A program made the position numbers and the translations under genes. The notes under the pieces are model-generated. The model saw nothing but the letters and a program-made list of their open reading frames with translations. It did not search any database and had not been told where the DNA came from. Below, one piece after another: positions 37,830 through 45,347 of a DNA stretch of 64,000 nucleotides. Source of the stretch: Marinobacter vulgaris (lineage in GTDB: Bacteria; Pseudomonadota; Gammaproteobacteria; Pseudomonadales; Oleiphilaceae); NCBI RefSeq assembly GCF_003344045.1, contig NZ_QFWX01000002.1, positions 62,001 through 126,000 on the forward strand, written 5' to 3'. How positions within the stretch are numbered: the stretch's first letter is position 1; the number at the start of each line of letters is the position of its first letter.

Positions 37830-38525
37830 ATGGGCGCTTTGACAGAAGCCTTTCGACTTATTATCACGTTGGACCCGGATTTATTTGAAATTCTCTGGCT
37901 GTCCATTCGTGTCAGCCTGATCGCACTGATCATCTCTGCAGTCATCAGCTTGCCCCTGGGGACATGGCTGGCGATCACCAGGTTTCCGGGGCGGAAATTC
38001 TGCATCCTGTTGCTGAATGCCCTGATGGGTATACCCCCCGTGGTCGTGGGATTGCTGGTGTATCTGCTGCTGTCACGGTCCGGTCCGCTGGGCTGGCTGG
38101 GCCTGTTGTACACGCCTTCCGCCATGATCATCGCGCAGGTGGTGCTGATTACCCCGATTATCGCGGCCCTGTCGAATCAGGTGATTGAAAATCTCCATCA
38201 GGAGTACAGCGATACGTTTTACTCGCTGGGTGTCACAGGGCGCCGTGCGGTGGTTGCCTACCTGGTGGATGCGCGCTATGCGCTGACCACCTGCATTCTG
38301 GCCGGCTTTGGCCGGGCCATCGCCGAGGTAGGCGCGGTCATTATCGTCGGCGGCAATATTGACCATCTCACCCGTGTCATGACCACCGCCATCGCGCTGG
38401 AAACCTCGAAGGGCAACCTGACCCTGGCCCTGAGTCTGGGCACCATACTGCTGGCGTTGTCGCTGCTGGTCAATTCACTGGTGATAGGCGTCCGTGAATA
38501 CGCTGCGAAGCGCCAATATGCCTAG
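37830..38525 (+). CDS. tupB: Tungstate ABC transporter permease
   Basis: 231 residues with about five to six membrane helices. The cytoplasmic coupling loop is the EAA-type GVTGRRAVVAYLVDARYALTTCILAGFGRAIAEVG. The LLNALMGIPPVVVGLLVYLLLS segment is characteristic of TupB rather than ModB. With TupC and TupA it imports tungstate. The gene starts the operon that runs to moeA, and its stop overlaps the tupC start by 8 bp. Confidence 0.9.
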   Translation: MGALTEAFRLIITLDPDLFEILWLSIRVSLIALIISAVISLPLGTWLAITRFPGRKFCILLLNALMGIPPVVVGLLVYLLLSRSGPLGWLGLLYTPSAMIIAQVVLITPIIAALSNQVIENLHQEYSDTFYSLGVTGRRAVVAYLVDARYALTTCILAGFGRAIAEVGAVIIVGGNIDHLTRVMTTAIALETSKGNLTLALSLGTILLALSLLVNSLVIGVREYAAKRQYA

Positions 38526-39228
38526 TTCACTCCTGCCTATACGTATCAGCGATCTGCGGCTGATCAAAGGCGATCGCACCGTGCTGGCGGGTGTGAACCT
38601 GATGATCGATAAGCCCGGTATCACCGTGATTATGGGCCCTAACGGCGCGGGGAAAACCCTGCTGCTTCGCTGTTTGCACGGGCTGATCAAACCGGATCAG
38701 GGGCAGATTACACTTGGCCAACTTAGGGTGGCTGGCAGTCGGGATCAGCAGGCCATGGTCTTCCAGCAACCGGTATTGCTACGCCGGACGGCCCTGCAGA
38801 ACCTGGCCTTTGCGGCCCCCGAGATTGCCAAGTCCGAGCCACAACGATTGATTCAGGCGCTTGAGTCCGTTCACCTGGCTGATCGTGCCCACCAACCGGC
38901 CCGCATGCTGTCAGGTGGGGAACAGCAGCGACTGTCCCTGGCACGGGCCCTGTTGAGTGAGCCTGCGCTGTTGTTATTGGATGAGGCGACAGCGAGCCTG
39001 GACCCTGCATCGGTTCTGGTGATTGAATCCCTGGTCAAAGCTCAAAGTGCCCAGGGCACCAAGGTTATTCTGGTCAGTCACGATCAGGGTCAGGCTCGAC
39101 GTCTGGCGGATGATATCGTATTTATGTCTGATGGGCGGGTAGCCGAGCAGAGCCCGGCGGATCAGTTTTTTATCGCGCCCCAGACGCCGGTGGCTAAAGC
39201 GTATTTAGCCGGTGAAATCCTGTTTTAG
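38518..39228 (+). CDS. tupC: Tungstate ABC transporter ATP-binding protein
   Basis: 236 residues from ATG 38518, which overlaps the tupB stop; a GTG at 38494 is a possible earlier start. Walker A is GPNGAGKT, the signature is LSGGEQQR, Walker B is LLLLDEATASLD, and the H-loop is LVSHDQ. The Q-loop lies in MVFQQPVLLRR. There is no C-terminal oxyanion-binding MOP domain of the ModC type. It energises tungstate uptake with TupB. Confidence 0.9.
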   Translation: MPSSLLPIRISDLRLIKGDRTVLAGVNLMIDKPGITVIMGPNGAGKTLLLRCLHGLIKPDQGQITLGQLRVAGSRDQQAMVFQQPVLLRRTALQNLAFAAPEIAKSEPQRLIQALESVHLADRAHQPARMLSGGEQQRLSLARALLSEPALLLLDEATASLDPASVLVIESLVKAQSAQGTKVILVSHDQGQARRLADDIVFMSDGRVAEQSPADQFFIAPQTPVAKAYLAGEILF

Positions 39229-39238
39229 AGGCCAGCCC

Positions 39239-40036
39239 ATGAAACGCCTTGTTATCTTTCTAGCGTTAGCTTTCAGTGCTCACACCGGGGCAGATACCAT
39301 CATCGCCCAGTCCACCACCTCAACCCAGAACAGTGGCCTGTATGACTATCTGTTGCCGATGGTGAAAGAAGATACCGGTGTGCAGGTCAACGTCGTTGCC
39401 GTGGGTACGGGACAGGCCATCAAGAACGCCATGCGCTGTGATGGCGATGTGCTCCTGGTTCACGCCAGGCCCGCCGAGGAAAAGTTTGTCGCTGACGGCT
39501 ATGGCGAGTACCGCCGCGACCTGATGTATAACGACTTTGTCATCATTGGCCCGAAGGCCGATCCGGCGAGGGTGGCAGGAGCCGGGGACGTCAGGGAAGC
39601 ACTGCAGCGAATCCAGCAGGCCGGCGCCAAATTTGCCTCACGGGGTGATGATTCGGGGACCCACAAGAAAGAACGCTCATTGTGGCAGGCGGCCGCTATC
39701 GACCCTGACTCCGGGTCCGGCCAGTGGTACCTTGAAACCGGCAGCGGTATGGGCGCAACCCTCAATACCGGAGTAAGCCTCGGCGCCTACGTGTTGACCG
39801 ACAGGGCCACCTGGATCGCATTTGCCAACAAACAGGACGCAGTCATAGCATTCGAGGGGGATGAGAACTTGTTCAACCAGTACGGGGTGATTCCCGTCAG
39901 TGCGGACAGGTGCCCCAACGTGAATCGTGAGGCGGCAGAGACCTTTACCCAGTGGTTGCTATCCGAGACCGGCCAGGCCGCCATTGGTGCCTACCAGGTT
40001 GAAGGTGAACCACTGTTTTTTCCGAATGCCAACTAG
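39239..40036 (+). CDS. tupA: Tungstate-binding periplasmic protein
   Basis: 265 residues. A signal peptide (KRLVIFLALAFSAHTGA) is followed by the TupA oxyanion-binding TTSTQNSGLYDYLLP motif and the second binding loop SRGDDSGTHKKER. These serine/threonine motifs are distinctive for TupA; ModA has a different start. It captures tungstate for TupBC. It starts 10 bp after tupC and precedes fdhD in the operon, tying tungsten uptake to the formate dehydrogenase. Confidence 0.92.
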   Translation: MKRLVIFLALAFSAHTGADTIIAQSTTSTQNSGLYDYLLPMVKEDTGVQVNVVAVGTGQAIKNAMRCDGDVLLVHARPAEEKFVADGYGEYRRDLMYNDFVIIGPKADPARVAGAGDVREALQRIQQAGAKFASRGDDSGTHKKERSLWQAAAIDPDSGSGQWYLETGSGMGATLNTGVSLGAYVLTDRATWIAFANKQDAVIAFEGDENLFNQYGVIPVSADRCPNVNREAAETFTQWLLSETGQAAIGAYQVEGEPLFFPNAN

Positions 40037-40087
40037 GCTACCCGTTCTGAAATTCCTTTATTCTCCAGACAGGTTCTAACAACAATC

Positions 40088-40954
40088 ATGATCGCACCCC
40101 TGCTACCCAACCCGACCGACCCCCGGTTATCCCGCACTGTTGAGGGCGTTGATGAAAACGGTCAATCCAAGTCGATCAGCGTGATCGAAGAACGCCCACT
40201 GACCATTTACCTGAACAGCCAGGAGATCGTCACGGCCATGACCATAGGCGATCACCCGGAATATCTGGCACTCGGCTTTCTCCTGAATCAGGGCATGTTG
40301 CGTGACACCGACAGGGTCACCGGGATTGATTTCGACGAAGAGCTGGAAGTCGCCGTGGTGCGCACCGCCGGCGTCACTGATGTGGAAGACAAGCTGGAAA
40401 AGAAAACACGTACCTCCGGATGCGCCGTGGGGACGGTGTTTGGTGACATGATGGCCGGGCTCGACGGACTGCAGTTGCCGGATACACCGGTACACACCAG
40501 TACTTTCTATGACCTTTCTTACCAGATTAACCACACCCCCAGCCTGTACATGGAAACCGGCGCCATTCATGGTACGGCTCTGTGTCAGGGCCTCGAGGTG
40601 CTGGCCTATATGGAAGATGTCGGGCGCCATAACGCGGTCGACAAGATCGCAGGCTGGATGCACCTAAATGATATCCCGGCGGCCGATAAAGTCCTTTACA
40701 CCACTGGCCGTCTGACTTCCGAAATGGTGATCAAGACGGCCCTGATGGGCATTCCGACGCTGATCAGCCGGTCGGGGTTTACGGCCTGGGGCGTCGATAT
40801 TGCGCAGCAGGTAGGGTTGACGCTGATCGGGCGGATGCGGGGCAAGAAATTCACCTGCCTCAGCGGGCAGCACCGCCTGGTGTTCGATCAGGACCTGTCG
40901 CAGGTTCCGGATGACGACAAGAAAATGCGGCGCAAGGGCGCCCAGCATGATTGA
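40088..40954 (+). CDS. fdhD: Formate dehydrogenase sulfurtransferase FdhD
   Basis: 288 residues. It carries sulfur from a cysteine desulfurase to the Mo/W-bis-MGD cofactor, which is essential for formate dehydrogenase activity. Conserved segments are EERPLTIYLNSQE, GDHPEYLALGFLLNQG, EDVGRHNAVDKIAGW and TTGRLTSEMVIKTA. The sulfur-carrying loop reads RTSGCAVG, with a single Cys where E. coli has CxxC. It sits between tupA and mobA in the same operon. Confidence 0.94.
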   Translation: MIAPLLPNPTDPRLSRTVEGVDENGQSKSISVIEERPLTIYLNSQEIVTAMTIGDHPEYLALGFLLNQGMLRDTDRVTGIDFDEELEVAVVRTAGVTDVEDKLEKKTRTSGCAVGTVFGDMMAGLDGLQLPDTPVHTSTFYDLSYQINHTPSLYMETGAIHGTALCQGLEVLAYMEDVGRHNAVDKIAGWMHLNDIPAADKVLYTTGRLTSEMVIKTALMGIPTLISRSGFTAWGVDIAQQVGLTLIGRMRGKKFTCLSGQHRLVFDQDLSQVPDDDKKMRRKGAQHD

Positions 40955-40966
40955 CGGAGACAGAGC

Positions 40967-41554
40967 ATGACCGAGTGCGCAGTCATTCTGGCCGGTGGCC
41001 AGGCAAACCGGATGGGCGGTGGTGACAAAGGCCGGCTGATGCTGGGCGATCGATCATTGATCCATCGTGTCATTGATCGAATCACGCCGCAGGTCGACGC
41101 TGTGGTGTTGAATGCCAACGGAGACCCTGATCGCTTTGATGACCTGGGCCTGCCCGTGGTGGCCGACTCTGTCGCCGATTTTCCCGGCCCCCTGGCCGGC
41201 GTTCTGGCAGGCATGGACTGGGCCGCCGAGCAAGGCTATGACTGGCTGATCAGTGTCGCCGCCGATACCCCGTCCTTCCCGCGGGACCTGGCGCAACGAT
41301 TGGCCGAGTTTGATACCCCGGTGGTATTGGCGGCCACGCCGGATCCCGAACGTGGCCGACTGCCCCAGCCAACCTTCGGCCGCTGGCAGGTCGCATTGCG
41401 GCACGATTTGCGAGCCGCCCTGAATGACGGCGTGCGCAAGATACGTCAATGGACTCAGGCCCAGGGCGAGTCGCTGGTGGTGTTTGGTCCGGACGACTTT
41501 TTCAACATCAATACGCCGGAAGATCTGGCCTGGGCAGAGGAGCACCTGAAGTGA
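40967..41554 (+). CDS. mobA: Molybdenum cofactor guanylyltransferase MobA
   Basis: 195 residues. The nucleotidyltransferase motif is AVILAGGQANRMGGGDKG, with further signatures AADTPSFPRDL and the C-terminal FFNINTPEDL. It attaches GMP to molybdopterin to form the MGD cofactor used by formate dehydrogenase. It follows fdhD by 12 bp and overlaps mobB by GTGA. Confidence 0.95.
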   Translation: MTECAVILAGGQANRMGGGDKGRLMLGDRSLIHRVIDRITPQVDAVVLNANGDPDRFDDLGLPVVADSVADFPGPLAGVLAGMDWAAEQGYDWLISVAADTPSFPRDLAQRLAEFDTPVVLAATPDPERGRLPQPTFGRWQVALRHDLRAALNDGVRKIRQWTQAQGESLVVFGPDDFFNINTPEDLAWAEEHLK

Positions 41555-42042
41555 ACGTTATCGGCATTGTGGGCTGGAAGAACTGCGGAAAAACCACGCT
41601 TGCCAGCGCGCTGATCCGTGAGCTGTCCAGCCGGGGTTTTACCGTCAACTCCATCAAACACGCCCATCATGGTGTGGATGTGGACCAGGCCGGTACCGAT
41701 AGCTACCGACACCGTGAAGCCGGTGCCGGGGAAGTGCTTCTGGCCGGTGGCCAGCGGTTCGCCATCATGCACGAACTGCGCGGCGCCGAAGAGCCAACAC
41801 TGGATGAGTTGCTGGCCCGCCTGGGCCCCAGCGACTGGGTTGTGGTAGAGGGGTTCAAAACACATTCACATCCCAAGATTGAAGTGCATAGACAGGCTTG
41901 CCCGCAGGCACCCCTGTACCGTCACGACGCCAGCATTATTGCTGTGGCGGCAGATTATACTGCGGATTTTGCAGGCCCCGGCTTTGATCTGAACGACGCA
42001 CCCGGTTTGGCTGACTTTATTTTAAGCAGAGGAGCATCATGA
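41551..42042 (+). CDS. mobB: Molybdopterin-guanine dinucleotide biosynthesis adaptor MobB
   Basis: 163 residues. The P-loop GWKNCGKTT is close to the N-terminus, with the conserved SIKHAHHG and VVVEGFK motifs. It assists MobA in MGD formation. The start is GTG at 41551, overlapping the mobA stop; the frame extending upstream to 41449 has no homology. Its stop overlaps the moeA start (ATGA). Confidence 0.93.
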   Translation: MNVIGIVGWKNCGKTTLASALIRELSSRGFTVNSIKHAHHGVDVDQAGTDSYRHREAGAGEVLLAGGQRFAIMHELRGAEEPTLDELLARLGPSDWVVVEGFKTHSHPKIEVHRQACPQAPLYRHDASIIAVAADYTADFAGPGFDLNDAPGLADFILSRGAS

Positions 42043-43286
42043 GCGCACTTCGTAATGACTGTTTTGCCCTGCCCCCCGGAGTGAACTGGACGCCGGTGGA
42101 AGAGGCCCTGGAGCGGTTACGCTCACGTTTGCATCCGGTGGTGGGCGTGGACCGTGCTGTCCCGCTGTCACAGGTAAATGGCCGGATATTGGCCAACGAC
42201 GTGTTTGCGCCTCGCGCTCATCCCCCCAGCAATAATTCCGCGGTCGACGGCTATGCGCTTGCCGGCCCCGTAACCCGGGTTCCCTGTGTCATACCCCTGG
42301 TTGATGGCCGGAGTGCCGCCGGGGAGCCTTATACCGGCCAGGTACCGGAAGGCCATGCCATCCGGATTCTCACCGGGGCGGTCATACCGGCCGGCACTGA
42401 TACCGTGGTGCTGGAAGAGGACTGCGAAGTTACAGACCAGCAGCTGCATCTGAACGGCACACTGAAAGCAGGCGCCAACGCGCGCAAGGCCGGCGAGGAC
42501 ATCAAGGCACAGGACCGGATTCTCACGGCAGCAACCCGCCTGACGCCTACCCAGATTTCAGTTCTTGCCAGCGTCGGCATCGAGTCGGTCGACGTCTATC
42601 AGCGGCTCCGCGTCGGAGTCCTGTCCACCGGTGACGAAGTGAAGCCTGTCGGCGCAAAGGTCACCGACTGGCAAATCTATGATGCCAACCGCCCGATGCT
42701 GAGCGCTTTGGTCACGCAGCTTGGCTATGAGCTGGTGGACCTGGGCCATGCGCTCGACCGGGCCGAAGATGTGAAGGAAGCGTTGGAGCGTGGCGCCGAA
42801 CAATGTGACCTGATTCTGACCAGTGGCGGGGTGTCTGCAGGGGATGAGGATCATGTGTCGAAAACCCTGAAAGCCCATGGCGACATCAGCAACTGGCGTA
42901 TCGCCATCAAACCCGGCCGGCCGTTAGCGCTGGCCATGTTCCAGGGTACGCCAGTGGTAGGTCTGCCGGGCAATCCGGTGGCTGCCTGGGTCTGCGCGCT
43001 GCGCTTTGGGGCACCAGCAATGGCGCTGCTGGCAGGGGGAGAATGGTTCGAACCCCAGGGCTATGTCATGCCCGCCAGCTTTTCCAAGAACAAGAAACCG
43101 GGACGCAGCGAGATGTTGCGCGCGCGGGTCCGGGATGGAAAGGTTGAAGCCTTCGGCTCAGAAGGCTCAGGCCGGGTCACTGGCCTGGCCTGGTCTGAAG
43201 GCATGGTAGAACTGGACGAAAGCGCCCAGCAGATAGAACCGGGGACGCCCGTAAGGTTCATCCCCTACTCCAGCTTCGGGCTCTGA
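42039..43286 (+). CDS. moeA: Molybdopterin molybdenumtransferase MoeA
   Basis: 415 residues. It inserts molybdate, or tungstate in some organisms, into adenylylated molybdopterin. Signature segments: PPSNNSAVDGYAL, RILTGAVIPAGTDTVV, VGVLSTGDEV and TSGGVSAGDEDHV. The length and order of the four domains are normal. It is the last gene of the tup-fdhD-mob-moe operon and converges on the DUF6505-like gene with a 22-bp gap. In this setting it may handle tungsten. Confidence 0.94.
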   Translation: MSALRNDCFALPPGVNWTPVEEALERLRSRLHPVVGVDRAVPLSQVNGRILANDVFAPRAHPPSNNSAVDGYALAGPVTRVPCVIPLVDGRSAAGEPYTGQVPEGHAIRILTGAVIPAGTDTVVLEEDCEVTDQQLHLNGTLKAGANARKAGEDIKAQDRILTAATRLTPTQISVLASVGIESVDVYQRLRVGVLSTGDEVKPVGAKVTDWQIYDANRPMLSALVTQLGYELVDLGHALDRAEDVKEALERGAEQCDLILTSGGVSAGDEDHVSKTLKAHGDISNWRIAIKPGRPLALAMFQGTPVVGLPGNPVAAWVCALRFGAPAMALLAGGEWFEPQGYVMPASFSKNKKPGRSEMLRARVRDGKVEAFGSEGSGRVTGLAWSEGMVELDESAQQIEPGTPVRFIPYSSFGL

Positions 43287-43308
43287 TTGTAGCGGCTTCA
43301 GATCCCGA

Positions 43309-43785
43309 TCATTCGTAACCGCCATGCACCGCAAAGGCCTCGAGCGAGGCATCCTGCGGGGCCCGGGAACGGTAGGTTTCCTCAACGCCCAGTTCGGTCA
43401 GTGTGCGGCTGACCATCAGCAGGGTGTTCTCCTCGAAGTCCTCACACATCCTGCGCATCTGGTCGATTTCTTCGCTGGCAACCGGATAGGCTTTTTCAAG
43501 ATCCGGTGCGCCGTAATGGTCAACAAAGGTTTGTGCCAGGGTCTGACGCAACTGCTCCAGCTCGGGCTCGGTAATCTGGCAGACGCCAACGAAACTGGCC
43601 CGGCCCCCCGATTCAATACTGTACCAGCCGTTGGTGAAGGCCTGACGGGCCTTGCCTTTCAGATCTTCCTCAGTCCAGTTGGAGAACTCAAACCCGCCCG
43701 AAATGGCCCATTCGCCACTTGGCGCTGGCAGGTCATACACATTTTCGTCGGATACATCGAGTCGCAGGGTTCTGGCCAGTTTCAT
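43309..43785 (-). CDS. DUF6505-like protein of formate dehydrogenase loci
   Basis: 158 residues, acidic and soluble, with no membrane segment or metal-ligand clusters. The N-terminal RTLRLDVSDENVYDLPAPSGEWAISGGFEF and the WYSIESGGRASFVGV region are typical of the small family found beside ligase-like proteins in these loci. The function is unknown. Its start overlaps the stop of the ligase-like gene (ATGA), so the two are translationally coupled. Confidence 0.7.
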   Translation of the reverse strand: MKLARTLRLDVSDENVYDLPAPSGEWAISGGFEFSNWTEEDLKGKARQAFTNGWYSIESGGRASFVGVCQITEPELEQLRQTLAQTFVDHYGAPDLEKAYPVASEEIDQMRRMCEDFEENTLLMVSRTLTELGVEETYRSRAPQDASLEAFAVHGGYE

Positions 43786-44486
43786 GTGTGCTCCGCAAAT
43801 TCAATCAGACTTACCGTTTCGGTCATGACATCCTGGCGCAACAACATCCGGCCTTTTTCATCCAGCCCGACAAAGAGTCCGGGCCTGGGATGGTTGATCT
43901 CTTTACCCAGGTCGTCACAGCGTGGCCGCCACTCTTTATGTACCCGCTCGAACCCGCTTTCCATGAAATAGGTCAGCCAGAGCAGGGTATGTTTCGCCCA
44001 GCTTTCCAGTAGCGCCATGGGTTGAACGTCACCGCACCCTTCTTCCAGCAGACAGGTTTCATCGGGGTTTTTGCCAGGTTCGTCATGCACCGGAATAAAG
44101 GGCACTTCGATACCGATGACCAGCCAGGTCGGATGCGCCCGGGGGTCTGACACATCCGCCGCATAGCGAACGCTACCGCAGAGCGCACCATTGACCTTGA
44201 TGCGATTGGGCCATTGAAAAAACACGGGCACTTCTGGTGGCGCCAGGGCACCCAGGCTTTCAGCCAGTCCTATCTGGGCTACATAGACCGCCTGAATTGC
44301 CTCTTCCAGAGGCGTTTCCGGCGCCAGCACCAGGGCTGCGCGCAACACGTCGCCAGCCTCGGAGTAAAAAACCGTACCTGAATCGACTCCGGCGATGGCC
44401 TGGCTCACAGCCTTGTCAAAAGGATCCGTTTGCCTGGCCACCACTTCGCCGGTGAGTAGTGGCGGAAACTGGGGTGACTCAATCAT
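43782..44486 (-). CDS. Biotin/lipoate protein-ligase-like protein (DUF4444 group)
   Basis: 234 residues. The fold resembles LplA/BirA catalytic domains: VVARQTDPFDKAV, an FFQWPNRIKVNGALCG segment matching the KWPNDI/GKLCG type ligase motifs, and WLVIGIEV. In the ligase motif Lys is displaced and Arg/Lys follow, so catalysis is uncertain. The C-terminal part is a family-specific extension. What it would ligate is unknown: no lipoyl or biotinyl acceptor is encoded in this locus. It overlaps Mrp (ATGA) and the DUF6505-like gene. Confidence 0.72.
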   Translation of the reverse strand: MIESPQFPPLLTGEVVARQTDPFDKAVSQAIAGVDSGTVFYSEAGDVLRAALVLAPETPLEEAIQAVYVAQIGLAESLGALAPPEVPVFFQWPNRIKVNGALCGSVRYAADVSDPRAHPTWLVIGIEVPFIPVHDEPGKNPDETCLLEEGCGDVQPMALLESWAKHTLLWLTYFMESGFERVHKEWRPRCDDLGKEINHPRPGLFVGLDEKGRMLLRQDVMTETVSLIEFAEHT

Positions 44487-45328
44487 TGAATGGCCCGGGC
44501 GTAGACGTCAGAGGCGACAAGTTCATCGGCGATGCGCTGGAAAGCCTTCGACTGAGGGCTGTCAGGCTTCGAGACAACGATCGGGACGCCGCCGTCTGAA
44601 CCGATACGAATATCCAGATCCAGTGGGATCTCGCCCAAGAAGGGCGCCCCAAGCTTTTCTGCCTCCTTCCTGGCGCCACCGGATCCAAAAGGATGGTGTT
44701 GTTTACCACACCCATCACAGATGAAAGAGGCCATGTTTTCAATCAGACCAAACAGCGGTACTTCCATCCGATTGAACATGTCGATGCCCTTACGGGCGTC
44801 CATCAGCGCAACGTCCTGTGGAGTCGAGACCACAACGGCGCCTGCGACAAAGAATTTCTGGCTTAGGGTCATCTGGACGTCACCGGTGCCCGGGGGCAGA
44901 TCTACCAGCAGCACGTCCAGCCTGCCCCAGTCCACCTGATTCATCATCTGTTCCAGAGCGCCCATCAGCATGGGGCCGCGCCAGATGATGGCTTCGTCAT
45001 CGGGGGTCATCAGGCCCAGGGACATCAGGGTCACGCCATGATTGCGCAGTGGCAGGATAGTACTGCCGTCCGGGCTGGACGGCCGGCCGGAAACCCCCAT
45101 CATCCGGGGCTGGCTAGGGCCGTAAACATCGGCGTCCAGCAGTCCCACTTTGAGGCCCTTGGAAGCCAATGCGACGGCCAGATTGGACGCCACGGTAGAC
45201 TTCCCAACGCCGCCTTTGCCAGACGCAATGGCGATGATGCGATCGATCCCCTTCGGATTTTTGTCCTGTGGCCGGGGCGCATCGGTACCAATCAGGTTGG
45301 GTTTTCCAACCTCAGTATATTGAACCAT
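44483..45328 (-). CDS. Mrp/NBP35 family P-loop ATPase (Fe-S carrier)
   Basis: 281 residues. Deviant Walker A SGKGGVGKST near residue 40, switch motifs LDADVYGPSQPRMMG and DLPPGTGDVQMT, and the conserved FICDGCGK CxxC that holds a transferable [4Fe-4S] cluster. Such proteins deliver clusters to targets. ATG 45328 has AGGA upstream; the longer frame would run through the previous gene's end. It starts 19 bp after the polyferredoxin gene, suggesting it loads clusters into that protein or the formate dehydrogenase. Confidence 0.9.
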   Translation of the reverse strand: MVQYTEVGKPNLIGTDAPRPQDKNPKGIDRIIAIASGKGGVGKSTVASNLAVALASKGLKVGLLDADVYGPSQPRMMGVSGRPSSPDGSTILPLRNHGVTLMSLGLMTPDDEAIIWRGPMLMGALEQMMNQVDWGRLDVLLVDLPPGTGDVQMTLSQKFFVAGAVVVSTPQDVALMDARKGIDMFNRMEVPLFGLIENMASFICDGCGKQHHPFGSGGARKEAEKLGAPFLGEIPLDLDIRIGSDGGVPIVVSKPDSPQSKAFQRIADELVASDVYARAIQ

Positions 45329-45347
45329 GTTGTGTCCTGTTTGGTTT

